From the NCBI GenBank assembly GCA_043228905.1, contig JBHGNT010000001.1, positions 27,590,001-27,654,000 on the forward strand: 64,000 nucleotides of DNA. Direction: 5' to 3'. The notes below the pieces were generated by a model that was given only the letters and a program-made list of their open reading frames with translations, was not told the origin of the DNA and ran no database searches. Position numbers and translations under genes: made by a program. Within the stretch, counting starts at the first letter, position 1; each line of letters opens with the position of its first letter. This DNA comes from Azolla caroliniana. Its lineage: Eukaryota > Polypodiophyta. Below are positions 51,301-61,652 of this stretch, in pieces.

Positions 51301-52051
51301 GACATGAAAAACAAATATGGTCCAATTGGCCTTTGTCTAATAACATACGAAGATGATGAATGTTATTTTGCAATTTGTCCATAAAGATTTATTCCTAGTT
51401 CTACGTCAACATTCTCTTGACATAAAAAATGTCTTGATTATCGATCTGACTTTGTTACCATTATTACTGCATTATAATCTATCCGAGCTTGAGAAAGTCA
51501 GGGGTATAAGGGGAGATTATCCAAACTACAAAAAGATTCACTTACCATTGTCAATGCTAGACATTGGTTGGTCTCATTGCGCCCAATAATATCATTTCTG
51601 ACTGTGTTGATGGCAAGCCTCAGAAAATCATGATTCTCATTCAAAAGACATGAGGTTACTATATAACCTACCTGCATACATGGCATCCTTTTTCAGCATG
51701 CAAGATACATGTACATAATTTAGAAATTGAAAATTAGAAGCCAATCTAGGATGATAACCATGTTTTGATAACACTATACCATAGTGCTCACCTAACTAAG
51801 TTTATAATAATCAGACAAATTCAGAGTGAACAACAATAAAAAAACGTTTAAAACTAAGCTATGATCATTTCATGAAAATGTTTAAAATCCTTCTTTTCTG
51901 CAGTACATTTATGTAAAATGATTGACCCACCACATCACAAATACATTATGCAAAATAGTCTCTTGATCTATTTGGTTGGAAGATTGCCAGTAGAAGACAT
52001 TACATATAGCAGATTTTGTTCCCAATGGTTTGGCATTAAAGACTTATATTC

Positions 52052-52095
<44 letters not shown>

Positions 52096-55000
52096 ATATA
52101 TATATATAGGAATACAATCTACATTATGCAATTTCCCAATCCAAAAATTCCCCCCATTTTTTTGACCTGTTGTTGCATACCAAAGTATTCTTTTTCATGA
52201 ACAGCTTGGGAGAAATGGTCCACATAAATATGCCTGACCACAAGGTGAGCATTTATAAATGTATGTGCTCCACAGTTTTGTTAGTTGAATCATTTTGTCG
52301 TAACGTGAGATCCTGAGTATTTTTCCTACCAGCTAGGATCGCAGAATTCCAAGATGGTCATTCATGTTCATATTGTCCCTTTTTGTTAAATTGTGGCCTC
52401 AATTGTCTGTAGTCTAGAGAAAACCCAAGGGAATTTTCTTGTCACGTTTTTGGACATTATCAGAACTGTGGGCACACTCAAAAGGATGAGGCTATTGATT
52501 ATCCAGCTCCATTGTTCGAAACTGTTTTGGGAATATACAGAGTCAAACACCTAGATCAAAAAGTCCTATTGAGATGGTTAAAACTTTTTCTTGTGTGGCA
52601 ACTGAATCTTGTTTGGGGTCTTCTCTTGATAGTACCCAGATCTTGAAGAATTTTGTCCATATTCGGAGGCAAATAGTTTCAAGCTGAGAGATGTCTTTTC
52701 CCCACCCAAGTTAAGGGTTTGTTGTTGATTGTGGACAGAAAGAACAATCATGGAGCTAAAACATGATTATGTGCCTTTTATTGAGACTAGGGCATAATCC
52801 TCGAGGGATATAACAAAGTTTACAGATATCCAAGAACATGAATAAATTATTATTTGGAGGAGCTCTTCACAAGCATGTCTGGGACAACTGCCAATTTTAT
52901 TTTTATTTTTATTTCCATTGAAGTGTGCATTTCATGCGCATGTGAGTGTATCATTTTATTTTATTTATGTCAGAACATGCTTTAATATGAAAGCCTCCAC
53001 CAGCATGTGAAAGTCCCTACAAGAAAGAAAGAAAGAAAGTTCTATGTCGTGGAGTTTTGAGTAGGAGTCTAAGAAGCTTATATTGTTCTCTAATGTTATA
53101 AAATAATATTCCTTTCTCTTCCTCTTCTCTTCTCTATCTTTTTCTCTCTCTTCATCATTTTGGCGCTCCAAGGAGGGCCGATTCTTTCAATATCAAAGGG
53201 AGGGCAGATTTTGTCCGTATTATTGGAAGGTATTGTTTTTAGCCAATATGACTTTTCAATTTGCTTTTGCAGGTGGCGAGGTCCAAGATGCGGAAGCTTT
53301 CTTGGCCGCCTTCAAACATCATGCCGTATCAATAGGGAAGATGACAGATTTTGAGAAGCTTCCTCTATTGTTGGCCACTTTTTATGGATGAGCAAGGGAT
53401 TGGTATGAGTCCTCGCTACCAAACCAACAAGTGAATTACCAACTATTGGTGAAACAATTTAAAGCTGAGTATATTCGATGATGGAAGTGCAAGAGGAACT
53501 CTTTCACTTGCGAATGTCCTCAACAACGGTGTATAACGATTATAAGAGGGAGTTTATTGACCTTTGGACTACATGGATTCGATTGTGTGGTGGGACGGAG
53601 GATGAATGGTTTAAGATTGACCTCTTTAAAGCGGGATTAAGTCTGCACTTTGCGTTAGAGGCAAATCTAAAGAATGCTACGACTTTCCAAACGCTCGTGC
53701 AAATTTGTCAAGCCTACAATAGACAAATCCAAGTTCTACAAGCACGAGCAGATTCAAGGGTTGCAACATTTAAGTCTCATATTCTTCAACAATCATCCAT
53801 TGTGCATGGCAATCAAGTATTCCCTAATGTTTTCATGACCACTCCGACATATCAACCTAGTGTTCCAGTGATGCAAGAAGCTACTCAAACTTAGGAGGAA
53901 GGAGAAGGAATAAGAAGGTTAGAAGAAGTGAGAAGAGGTTTAGTAGAAGAAAGAGAGAATGGCACATATCAACTAGTGTCATCGAGATTAAAGTAGTTCT
54001 TTGAGGTTGTTATTTATAGAGTCTAAGACAATTGTGTTGTTTTCCTAATAGTATATTGAAGTATTCTTTTCTTTTCCTCTTCTCTTCTCTATCTTTTCTC
54101 TATCTCTCTTCATCAGTATGCTAGCAGATCAGCCTTCAGTTTGGTTTCATGGGCATAGAGATCCTCAATTATTACATCACTATTGGAAAATGAACCAAAA
54201 CATGTAATAAAGTCAACTTAGCATTCCCAACCATGAGCAAACATTCAGATGTGTCATTCTATACACATCCACTGGTCTTTGACTTGGTCCTATATCTTCA
54301 TTGTACGCTAACAAATCCACAAGTTTTGTTTCTTAATCAAAGAGATCCTCACCACATAGCTATTGGGAAATGAACCAAAAGCATCTAGTCATAAAGTCAG
54401 CTTAGCATTCCCAACCATGGGCAACCCTCCAGATATGTGCCATTCTATACACGATAGTGGTCTTTGACTCATCTTCATCTTAAACTACCAGATCCACCTT
54501 TAATTTTATTTTGTTTCTTGAGCATAGAGAAACTCAACTACATAACTATTGGCAAATGAACCAAACATCCAGTAATAAAGTCAACTAAGTATTCCCAACC
54601 ATGAGTAACCCTTGAGATATATGTCATTCTATACACATCCATTGGTCTTTGACTTGGTCCTATATCTTGAGCATAGAAATCTTTGCCCACATAGCTATTG
54701 ACAAATGAACTGAAATCATCTAGTAAATGAAGTCAACTTAGCATTCTCAACTATAAGCAAACCTTCTGATGTGCATCATACTTTCCCATGTACACTGTTG
54801 ACAGCATTATGTACCAGATGAACAATATGTCAGCATTATTTTTGTCTTTACTGTATTGTACATCACTGAAGCTCTCAAAAGACAAAAGACAATACACTTG
54901 CTTCACAAACCTTTGCATCTATAGACTCATTACCATCTCCATCTTGAACATCCCCATTTCTAAAATCTATCATCATCTTCAACAAAATTATTGAAAAACT

Positions 55001-57046
55001 TCCAAATTATGGCATTCTATCCCTCATCTATGATTTTTCTGGGCTTAGACTCATTCTCTTCCACATTATGACACAAAAACTCCTTACTATAGTGCTTTAA
55101 GAGATAACAAATTGAATGAGATCAATTTTTGAAATGAATTATTTGGAAACAGACCAGATCTAAAAACATTTATCTACATCATAATATATATGTATAATAT
55201 GGGGTAATCATACTCTTCATAGAAGAAATGAAAGGACAACCTGTATAAAAAAGTGACAGATCATCAAGCACTGGATGCATCATTCTTGGTTGGTTTTAGG
55301 CTGCAGCATATAGGCTTTTATATTATGACATTCATTTATGGCCATTCGTCATGAACGCCACTAGACTTGATCAAATCAATTAACGTTTAAAAAAGATACG
55401 ACCAAGCAAACAAATATTATATCCTAAGGTATGGAGGAAAGCAATAAACAAGAACCCAACCATATTATGTCTTCACATACTTGTTTCTCTGCATATTTTG
55501 GAGCAGAAATAAGAGACACGGTTTCCATGTGACCAAAATCCACATCATAACCGAGCATGTAAATGTATAACATTTTCCAAACATATTTTTTCTTCTCGTA
55601 GACAGTCAGCCCCTGAAATCAGATGAGAGGAAAGAAATCAAAACAAATAGAAACATCTTCTTAACAAGTGAAAATAGAAAGGGTCTCATTATTCAGAAAT
55701 ATAGCATTGATCTTCTACTGTGACAAATATGCAAATAGCTATCTTTTACTTAATGCATTTGATTCCATGTTGAAATCTTGCCATTTTTCTGTTGATGAAT
55801 CGCAAGAGACTATAGTATTTGAAATCATAACTTTCATACAAACATAAAATATGCTGATTGAGAGTAAGAAGCTTTCTAGATTGATGCTTGAAGATTGTGC
55901 CTTCTATGAATTTAAGACAATTTCTTTATCCAAGATCTTTGAATAATGTTCATATAGGTTCAATATAAGTTGCTCTATATTTGATGATATTAAAATACTT
56001 GCAGGCATAACTTACATAGATCAGCCAATATTAAAATACTTGCAGGCTGCTCTGAAGTAAGGCAGCTGAGATTGAAATCCAGCCAATATTACTGAAAATC
56101 TAAAAAAATTGAACATGCTGCTAATTCCCTTTACTAAAGACTGAATGAAGGATAGTGAAATAGAGAGCGCACTAATAAAGTCATTGATATCTCAACTTTA
56201 AGAAAACAAAGCTTTCCTTTAAGTGAGACATTGTAGGCTGAAACCAAAGAGTAGGTGATGATCTAGCAAAATCAAGCATTTAGCAAATCGCATTTAATAG
56301 TATGCTGCCTAAACAATGACAAAAGTTAGAAAATTCTTGAGTTCTTTGCTGCATACAAAACGAATCTTTCTTTTTCAGTAAGACTGCTGAGATAAAAAGC
56401 AAAGAGTACAGTTTCTGATCTAATAAAGTTGAGCATTCAGCTAACCACATTTATCAAAATGTGGTGTCAAAAATGATGAAAGAGAGAGAAATTTCGCGTT
56501 TTTTGCTATCTCGATACAGAAATCAAAGAACTGTTGCTGATCCGGCAAAGTTGTGAACATCAGCAAATTACCCTTAACAAAACTACCAGGGAAGAACCAT
56601 AAAAGAGAGTGTAATATATGCTTTCTCAGCTTAGAGAAAAGAGGATCTCCTTAAAATTAAAATGTGCGAAGAGAAGCTCAATGAAATGATGCCGATCTAA
56701 CAAAATCCAACACTAGGCTAACCACATTTATCAAAATGAAACCTAAAACGTAAAGAAAATTGCGAGTTCTTTCTATCTCAAAACACAGGAAGTGTCATTC
56801 GATCTGATCCAGGAAGCGATCTGATGTGAGAAGAATCCACCGTTTTTCTCTACAGTGCAGAGAACATCTGAGAAAGACGGAACGAGAGAAAAGAAAGAAG
56901 GTGGAAAATCCGACCTTTTCGTTCTTGAATCGTGTACGTATGTTGGCGAGCTCCTTATCGACACGCAGGCGCTCCTGCTCTTTATTTTGACAGTTTCTGA
57001 TGTCGCTGATGAAGACAGAGAGCCCTCTCATACCTGAGAGAGCCAT
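45395..57046 (-). CDS. AP-2 complex subunit alpha (alpha-adaptin), 27 exons, 1008 aa
   Basis: Large subunit of the AP-2 clathrin adaptor, which binds PIP2 and cargo at the plasma membrane for endocytosis. Exons, 5' to 3': 57046-56915, 55612-55481, 51671-51546, 51250-51188, 51112-51015, 50921-50714, 50617-50546, 50460-50368, 50285-50184, 50090-49993, 49467-49386, 49253-49165, 49032-48927, 48822-48757, 48652-48546, 48007-47903, 47832-47712, 47621-47445, 47334-47101, 46927-46847, 46687-46523, 46429-46343, 46264-46139, 46053-45973, 45861-45793, 45708-45629, 45521-45395. All are GT..AG and phases close over 3027 nt. The trunk (about 1-600) starts [20 protein letters not shown]. The hinge (601-737) has the [13 protein letters not shown] motif. 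The appendage (738-1008) has [13 protein letters not shown] and [11 protein letters not shown]. Length matches the ~1010 aa of plant alpha-adaptins. The C-terminal tail is Ala-rich. Confidence 0.96.
52052..52109. repeat. (CTAT)n microsatellite in AP-2 alpha intron 2
   Basis: About ten CTAT units are followed by a short (TA)n run within the 3.8-kb second intron. Confidence 0.95.
53030..54117 (+). mobile_element. Small gag-only LTR element (TR-GAG-like) in AP-2 alpha intron 2
   Basis: Plus strand, antisense to the host gene. A gag domain reads [16 protein letters not shown] ... LLLATFYG ... [13 protein letters not shown] ... [11 protein letters not shown] (about 53276-53480), broken by stops. 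It resumes in another frame at 53478 ([16 protein letters not shown]...[13 protein letters not shown]..) and ends at 53894. This is the Retrotrans_gag pattern of Ty3-type elements. The segments ending at about 53157 and 54117 match: GTCTAAGA, then TTCTCTTCCTCTTCTCTTCTC, then CTCTTCATCA. I read them as the two LTR 3' ends. About 960 bp separate them, leaving no room for pol. A purine-rich run at 53894-53930 could be the polypurine tract. Confidence 0.7.
54120..54790. repeat. ~185-bp diverged tandem array in AP-2 alpha intron 2
   Basis: Four units share GCATAGAGATCCTCA, CTATTGGGAAATGAACCAAA, AAAGTCAACTTAGCATTCCC and CATTCTATACACATCC. The unit marker occurs at 54153, 54338, 54522 and 54671 (periods 185, 184, 149). 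Confidence 0.88.
56230..56760. repeat. Old ~150-bp repeat in AP-2 alpha intron 1
   Basis: Segments near 56240, 56392, 56520 and 56685 share AAAGAGTA, GATCTA..AAA, AGCAT..AGCTAACCACATTTA and GAGTTCTTT.CTAT. The similarity is visible but weak. Confidence 0.5.
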
Positions 57047-57167
57047 GGAAAGGGAGGATGGATCGACTGGACGGAGATGGAGACGGGAAAAACCCTATTT
57101 TTCTCCCTCCTTCGCCGAAGCAGCAGAATTCTCTGTCTGTCTGTCTCTCAACTCTGACAGACGAAAT

Positions 57168-57349
57168 TAAATAAATAAATAAATAAATAAATACATATAT
57201 TTTCTCAATGGGGACAAATAAGGCGTTTAGGAATCAGTGAATATTTCTTCTTCTTCTTCTTCTTCTTCTGTGTGCGTGTGTGTTGGTTGGTTTGGTCGTC
57301 TTCTGTTCTATGAGGATTTAGGAAGAAGAATGAGTTTAAGAATGAGTGA

Positions 57350-57399
<50 letters not shown>
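57168..57399. repeat. Microsatellites upstream of AP-2 alpha
   Basis: (AAAT)n at about 57168-57193, (TTC)n at about 57245-57269 and (GT)n at about 57351-57398 lie 120-350 bp upstream of the AP-2 alpha ATG. Confidence 0.93.
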
Positions 57400-57400
<1 letters not shown>

Positions 57401-59040
57401 TTCCGGTGGGCGATGTCCTTGCCTGAGACTCGTTCCAACGCACCTCACAACACAAACACTCGCGACGAGTTTAGGGTTTCCATAATAGGTCTATGTTCTC
57501 CGCTCTCAACAGTGGCTCTTTTGATGGACGAGGCAACCTCCATGCATTTGCAAACATACATCTATGCATTTGCAGACATGCCCTGTGTAATCCTCGTAAT
57601 GTCTTGTTTGAATTGTTTCTAGGCAATAGCAATGTTTTGAACCCTTGGGTTGTGGAAATCAATTTGTTAATGCCACTCTTTTAGGAGTAACGTTTTGTGG
57701 TGGACCACCTTAAATTAGCAATACGAAAACTTTTTATGAGGAGATTCACATAGATCCCATGGTTCAATTCACGATCTTAATATGTAAAGTGCAATAGTTG
57801 TCATTACATTGACATGTTCAAGTTTTGGAATTCCAATAACATAAGTTGTTGGCTAATGGTTAATGTCTTGATAATTTGATGACTAATGTGTATTATTGAT
57901 GTGTAAGGGCGACGTTGGTTATGTTTTAGCATGGAATGTCTTTTTGTGGCGCTTTTATATTTATTTATTTTATTGCAAGCTACATGTTGGGGGACAATCT
58001 TGGTCATCCATCCTACTATTTTTTATCTATTTTCTAATGCTCAACGTTTGCACCATCGATGTGCCCTTAGGGACTGATGGCGAGCCTCTATCCTCAAGTC
58101 TTGAGAAGGGACCGTGATTTTGTCAAGGAGATCTCACAGTGATTCAATACTTAATCAATTGTAGATAAAATACATATGTAAGTAATGAAACAATATTATA
58201 CAAATATAATAAATGAGAGAGAAAAATAAAGTATCCAAGTTTTTTATTGATCCAATGGAATTTTCCAATGAATATGTGACTCACATAGCTACGGTATTCT
58301 TCCCTTGTGAAAAATTACTCACAAATGAATCCCCATTTAGGGCTTTATATGATTCCACCATGCTTGGCAAAGTGCCCATGTAATGTCAATTGGTTCTCTG
58401 TTAGGCTTTCTCATATATTACAACTTTGTATCTTATCAATATTATAAGAAAAAAAGCTTCAAAACATATTACCTTATTTATGGTTATATGTAATTAAATA
58501 GACAAGTTATGGAGTTCAAAACTTGCATCTTGCATTTGTTTACATTTACGAATTTTAATATCGATATGAAATGCAAAAAAAAAGCTCATTTTGGAAGCAA
58601 TTCACATAGTGTGTCTCATATTTTGGCAACATGACATTCACCCCCACCAAACCTTTGCATCCTCCCAAAAGTGCTTGAAATTTCATTCAGTTGATTGGTG
58701 CTTCACATGACAAGTGATGATTTGTTCATAGTGATCAACTCGCACATCCCACCATCTCAAGACATAGTCTACCCCTTCATTGTGGTTGGATCCTTTGGTC
58801 TTCATCACTTGTGTATTCCAAGCTTTAGACTTCGCCTTTCGATCACAACCACCTTTGTCAAACTCTTATCTCACATTTGGTATTTTTCTTTCTCCTTCGC
58901 CTCTTCATCGTCACTACCATTAGCATAATTTTTGTCTACATTTTGTCATCATGAGCACATTTCTCATTATTATTGACATATATTATATTGTTGCATGCAT
59001 CATACAGATTTTTTTATCAATATGTTCATATTTTAATTGA
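57400..59040. other. Gene-free interval
   Basis: No exon, RNA gene or intact element is recognised. It probably includes the distal promoter of the AP-2 alpha gene in its left part. Confidence 0.4.
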
Positions 59041-59330
59041 ACGTTCATTGTGAATAGAAGCTACAAAGGCAAATGTAAACAATATGATGGCATATATTAT
59101 TGTTGTGGTGGGAAAGGTCATTGCAAGAAATCAAATTGTAGGTATATATTAAGAAAGTGCAAGAAAGAAGTGTAGAGAAGAAAAAGAGAGCAGGGTAGAT
59201 GCTCATTACAACTCTAAGGAGAACAAGAAAGAGCAAATGTTGCCTCCAATTTAATTATTGAGGAGTTGTATTAGCAAGGTGCCATATGGGAATGTTGAGA
59301 TTGAACATTTGCTTTTCCTTGTTGTATTCC
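59041..59330 (+). mobile_element. Ty1-copia-like gag fragment with degenerate zinc knuckle
   Basis: The frame at 59094-59141 reads YYCCGGKGHCKKSNCR, close to the CX2CX4HX4C gag knuckle, but the first Cys is changed and one residue is inserted. A short Lys-rich stretch follows, then ANVASNLIIEEL, like the linker after the knuckle in plant copia gag proteins. Stops interrupt the frame. The call rests on a short motif. Confidence 0.4.
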
Positions 59331-59564
59331 TAGACAAAATGTTGTCCATGATAACATTTTGTCTAGGAATACAAAAATGAACAAGAAAGATTTTAAGTGT
59401 AAAGAAGAAAAAAGAGAGCAAAGTAGATGCCCATGATAACTCTAAGGAGAAAAAGAAAGAGCAAATGTTGAGTTCAATGTAATTATTGAGGAGTTGTATT
59501 AGCAAGGTGCCACATAGGAATGTTGAGATTGAATATTTGCGTTTCTTTGTGTTGTATTCCTTGA
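59176..59564. repeat. ~160-bp direct duplication with a perfect hairpin between the copies
   Basis: AGAAGAAAAAGAGAGC at 59176 recurs at 59403 and the similarity runs through GTTGTATTCC near 59321-59330 and 59549-59558 (period about 228). Between the copies is a perfect 22-bp inverted repeat (59322-59343 with 59353-59374) around a 9-nt loop, partly made of the copy's own 3' end. Confidence 0.85.
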
Positions 59565-59784
59565 TAATACATGATCACGAAATCAAAATAGATTAGAAAT
59601 TGCACCCAATGAGCTTGTCATCGACTTAAGATTCAATCGTTTTGGAAACATGTTACGTTCTTCTTATATAGACATTGATATGGTGGGGAGAATCTTCCAG
59701 GACTTATCGCTAATGCTCAAATGAATCTATAATGGTAGAGCTCCTTGGTCATGAATTTCGTAATTGATTTTTGCAACTTCAAAT

Positions 59785-60125
59785 TTCCATGAATGGAAAA
59801 GGTTAGATACAGTTGCATGTGATCTTGTTCAAGAGCATGGAATCGATGCAGAAACGGAATGTACCATCATCCTTACGGATGAGATGCAACTCAAAAACCC
59901 AATCGCTACTTCATGACTCAATGATGTCTTTCTCTAGCATGACTTGTACTGCTTGATTGATTTGATGAATTATCTAATGGTGATATTCGCCGAGGTGTTG
60001 TTCGAATTGGTGTTGAATCGGCTTTGGGAATAGCATGTTGCATTAAAAGATTGATCTTGCTCGTCTTTGTAGGCGTGCGAAATAGGTCGGGGAAGTACTA
60101 GAGGATATGATGGATTGTGGCTAGC
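59785..60125 (-). mobile_element. Ty3-gypsy reverse transcriptase fragment, frameshifted
   Basis: Minus strand from about 60125: YFPDLFRTPTKTSK, HAIPKADSTPIRTTPRRISP, a frameshift, then QVMLEKDIIES, a stop, SSDWVFELHLIRKDDGT and FRFCIDSMLLNK. This is the start of the gypsy RT domain (the PIR..PRR.SP, ML..DIIE.S.S.W and KDDGT.RFCID motifs). The catalytic YxDD part is not recognisable. It is a dead fragment. Confidence 0.82.
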
Positions 60126-60335
60126 CGTACTTGTGGCGGTTCTAGGTGAGTTTGTGCATGCAAGATGTGTGTGCTAAATTGTGGAGTGTTAAGTAGTGGA
60201 ATCGCGGTGAACGGTGTTGCCAAGTGCGCGTCTCATGTGCGCGAACAAGCACGAGGCATGTATCTACAAGTGGTGATGGAGGATCGAAATCACCAAGTTA
60301 ATGAAAGACGATGTATGAGTCGAGGTACACTTGAG

Positions 60336-60391
60336 AAGAATAAAAAGAAGAAAAAGAAGAAAAAGAAGAAAATGATGATGATGATGATGAA
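60336..60391. repeat. (AAG)n/(GAT)n microsatellite
   Basis: A run of AAG/AAA units followed by GATGAT units makes a low-complexity Lys/Met frame; it is not treated as a gene. Confidence 0.9.
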
Positions 60392-60420
60392 TGAAGAACA
60401 CACAAAGAAGAGGACAAAGT

Positions 60421-61350
60421 GAACTCTCAAAACCTCAAGTATATTGATAAGTGTTTATTCTAGGCCAGACTAGCCACAAACACAGGGTGTCCTTCTAGAT
60501 CACTTCACCAAAGGGGTGGTTACGGGTAGGATGTTAACCGACAAAGATATGATCCTGATCCGACTATTACTGAATCGGTTACAAAATCAGACAAAGTGAA
60601 CTCTCAAAACCTCAAGTATCTTGATAAGTGTTTATTCTGGGCCGGACTAGCCACAAACACAGGGTGTCCTTCCAGATCACTTCACCAAAGGGGTGGTTAC
60701 GAGCATAGTTCCTAATATTCGCGTACGTCCAATTTACTGGACGTACGCGAACGTTTGCAAACATACGCGTATGATACGCGATATTTGTTTGGCTTCTTTT
60801 TTTTTGACTTTTTTTTGGTTTTTTTAATTTTTGATATTCATAATATTTTGTGAATAGAAGTGACATCTGACACACATACACACACTCTCTCTCTCACACG
60901 AGAACTAACAGATTTTCTCTCTTTACAAAATCTAGATATCTAATATACATATTACATACTCCCTCACACAGACAAAACCCATAGCTCCTCTCTCTCTCTC
61001 TCTCTCTCTAGAGTCTAGATATACACTCAATCACTGTCTCCTCACACATGCAAAACATGGCTTCTCTCTCGAGACCACACACGCTCTCTCTCTCTCTCTC
61101 TCTCCCCCTCACACACACACACACACACTATGTACACCATATACACCATATGTATATATAATATATCTATGTACCGCGTATGGATTTCAATCATACTTGG
61201 AGCCTTTTCACGTATGAGTATGATACGAATATTGGCGTTTGAGTATGACACGAATGGGACGTATGGCTAGAACTATGGTTACGAGTAGGATGTTAATCGA
61301 CACATATATGATCCTGATCCGACTATTACCGGATCGGTTACAGAATCGCA
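60421..61350 (-). repeat. 177-bp tandem unit of a probable LTR; second copy split by a MITE
   Basis: Copy 1 (60421-60597) and copy 2 (60598-60703 resuming at 61286 to about 61350) share GAACTCTCAAAACCTCAAG, GGTGTCCTT..AGATCACTTC, GGTAGGATGTTAA and GATCCTGATCCGACTATTAC. On the minus strand this lies downstream of the degenerate ORF at 61653-63990 and a purine-rich tract (61626-61650), the position expected for a 3' LTR. The minus-strand GAATAAACAC could be its polyadenylation signal. Confidence 0.65.
60704..61277. mobile_element. hAT-type nonautonomous element (MITE), 574 bp, 8-bp target duplication
   Basis: The ends are CATAGTTCCTAA on the left and, on the reverse strand, CATAGTTCTAGC on the right. 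The element is flanked by GTTACGAG at 60696-60703 and 61278-61285, an 8-bp target duplication typical of hAT transposons. The uninserted tandem copy has GTTACGGG at 60519-60526, exactly 177 bp upstream, so the empty site is visible in the same window. Internally there is a subterminal inverted repeat (GCGTACGTCC...GGACGTACGC near 60721-60749) plus (CT)n and (CA)n runs near 60990-61130. No transposase is encoded. Confidence 0.9.
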
Positions 61351-61625
61351 ATATAGCACTATTTGATTAACACGCGTAGGATAGAAGATTAAGCACAGAC
61401 AGTAGTAAACAAAATACACAATACTAAAATCTAAGTCAGGCTTATATTACTTCACGCTCATTACATTGCTTTCTGGATCCTTTTATTGGCCTCCGGTTCT
61501 GATTACAAAACGGTGTCGTACTAGTAACCGACTACAAATCGGTCCAGATCTGGATCAATGCAACTATTTTGGATCTGTCTGTTCCTATCATAATTATAAC
61601 TAATTACTTACTAATACTAATTTTG

Positions 61626-61650
61626 ATTCCCTACTCGTCCCCCACTTGTC
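61626..61650 (-). other. Possible polypurine tract of an LTR element
   Basis: The minus strand reads AAGTGGGGGACGAGTAGGG directly after the stop codon of the upstream ORF, consistent with a plus-strand priming site before a 3' LTR. Confidence 0.45.
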
Positions 61651-61652
61651 CT

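Noticed and set aside
54788-54994. Small frame in AP-2 alpha intron 2
   Set aside because: No domain, antisense in an intron and adjacent to a tandem array.
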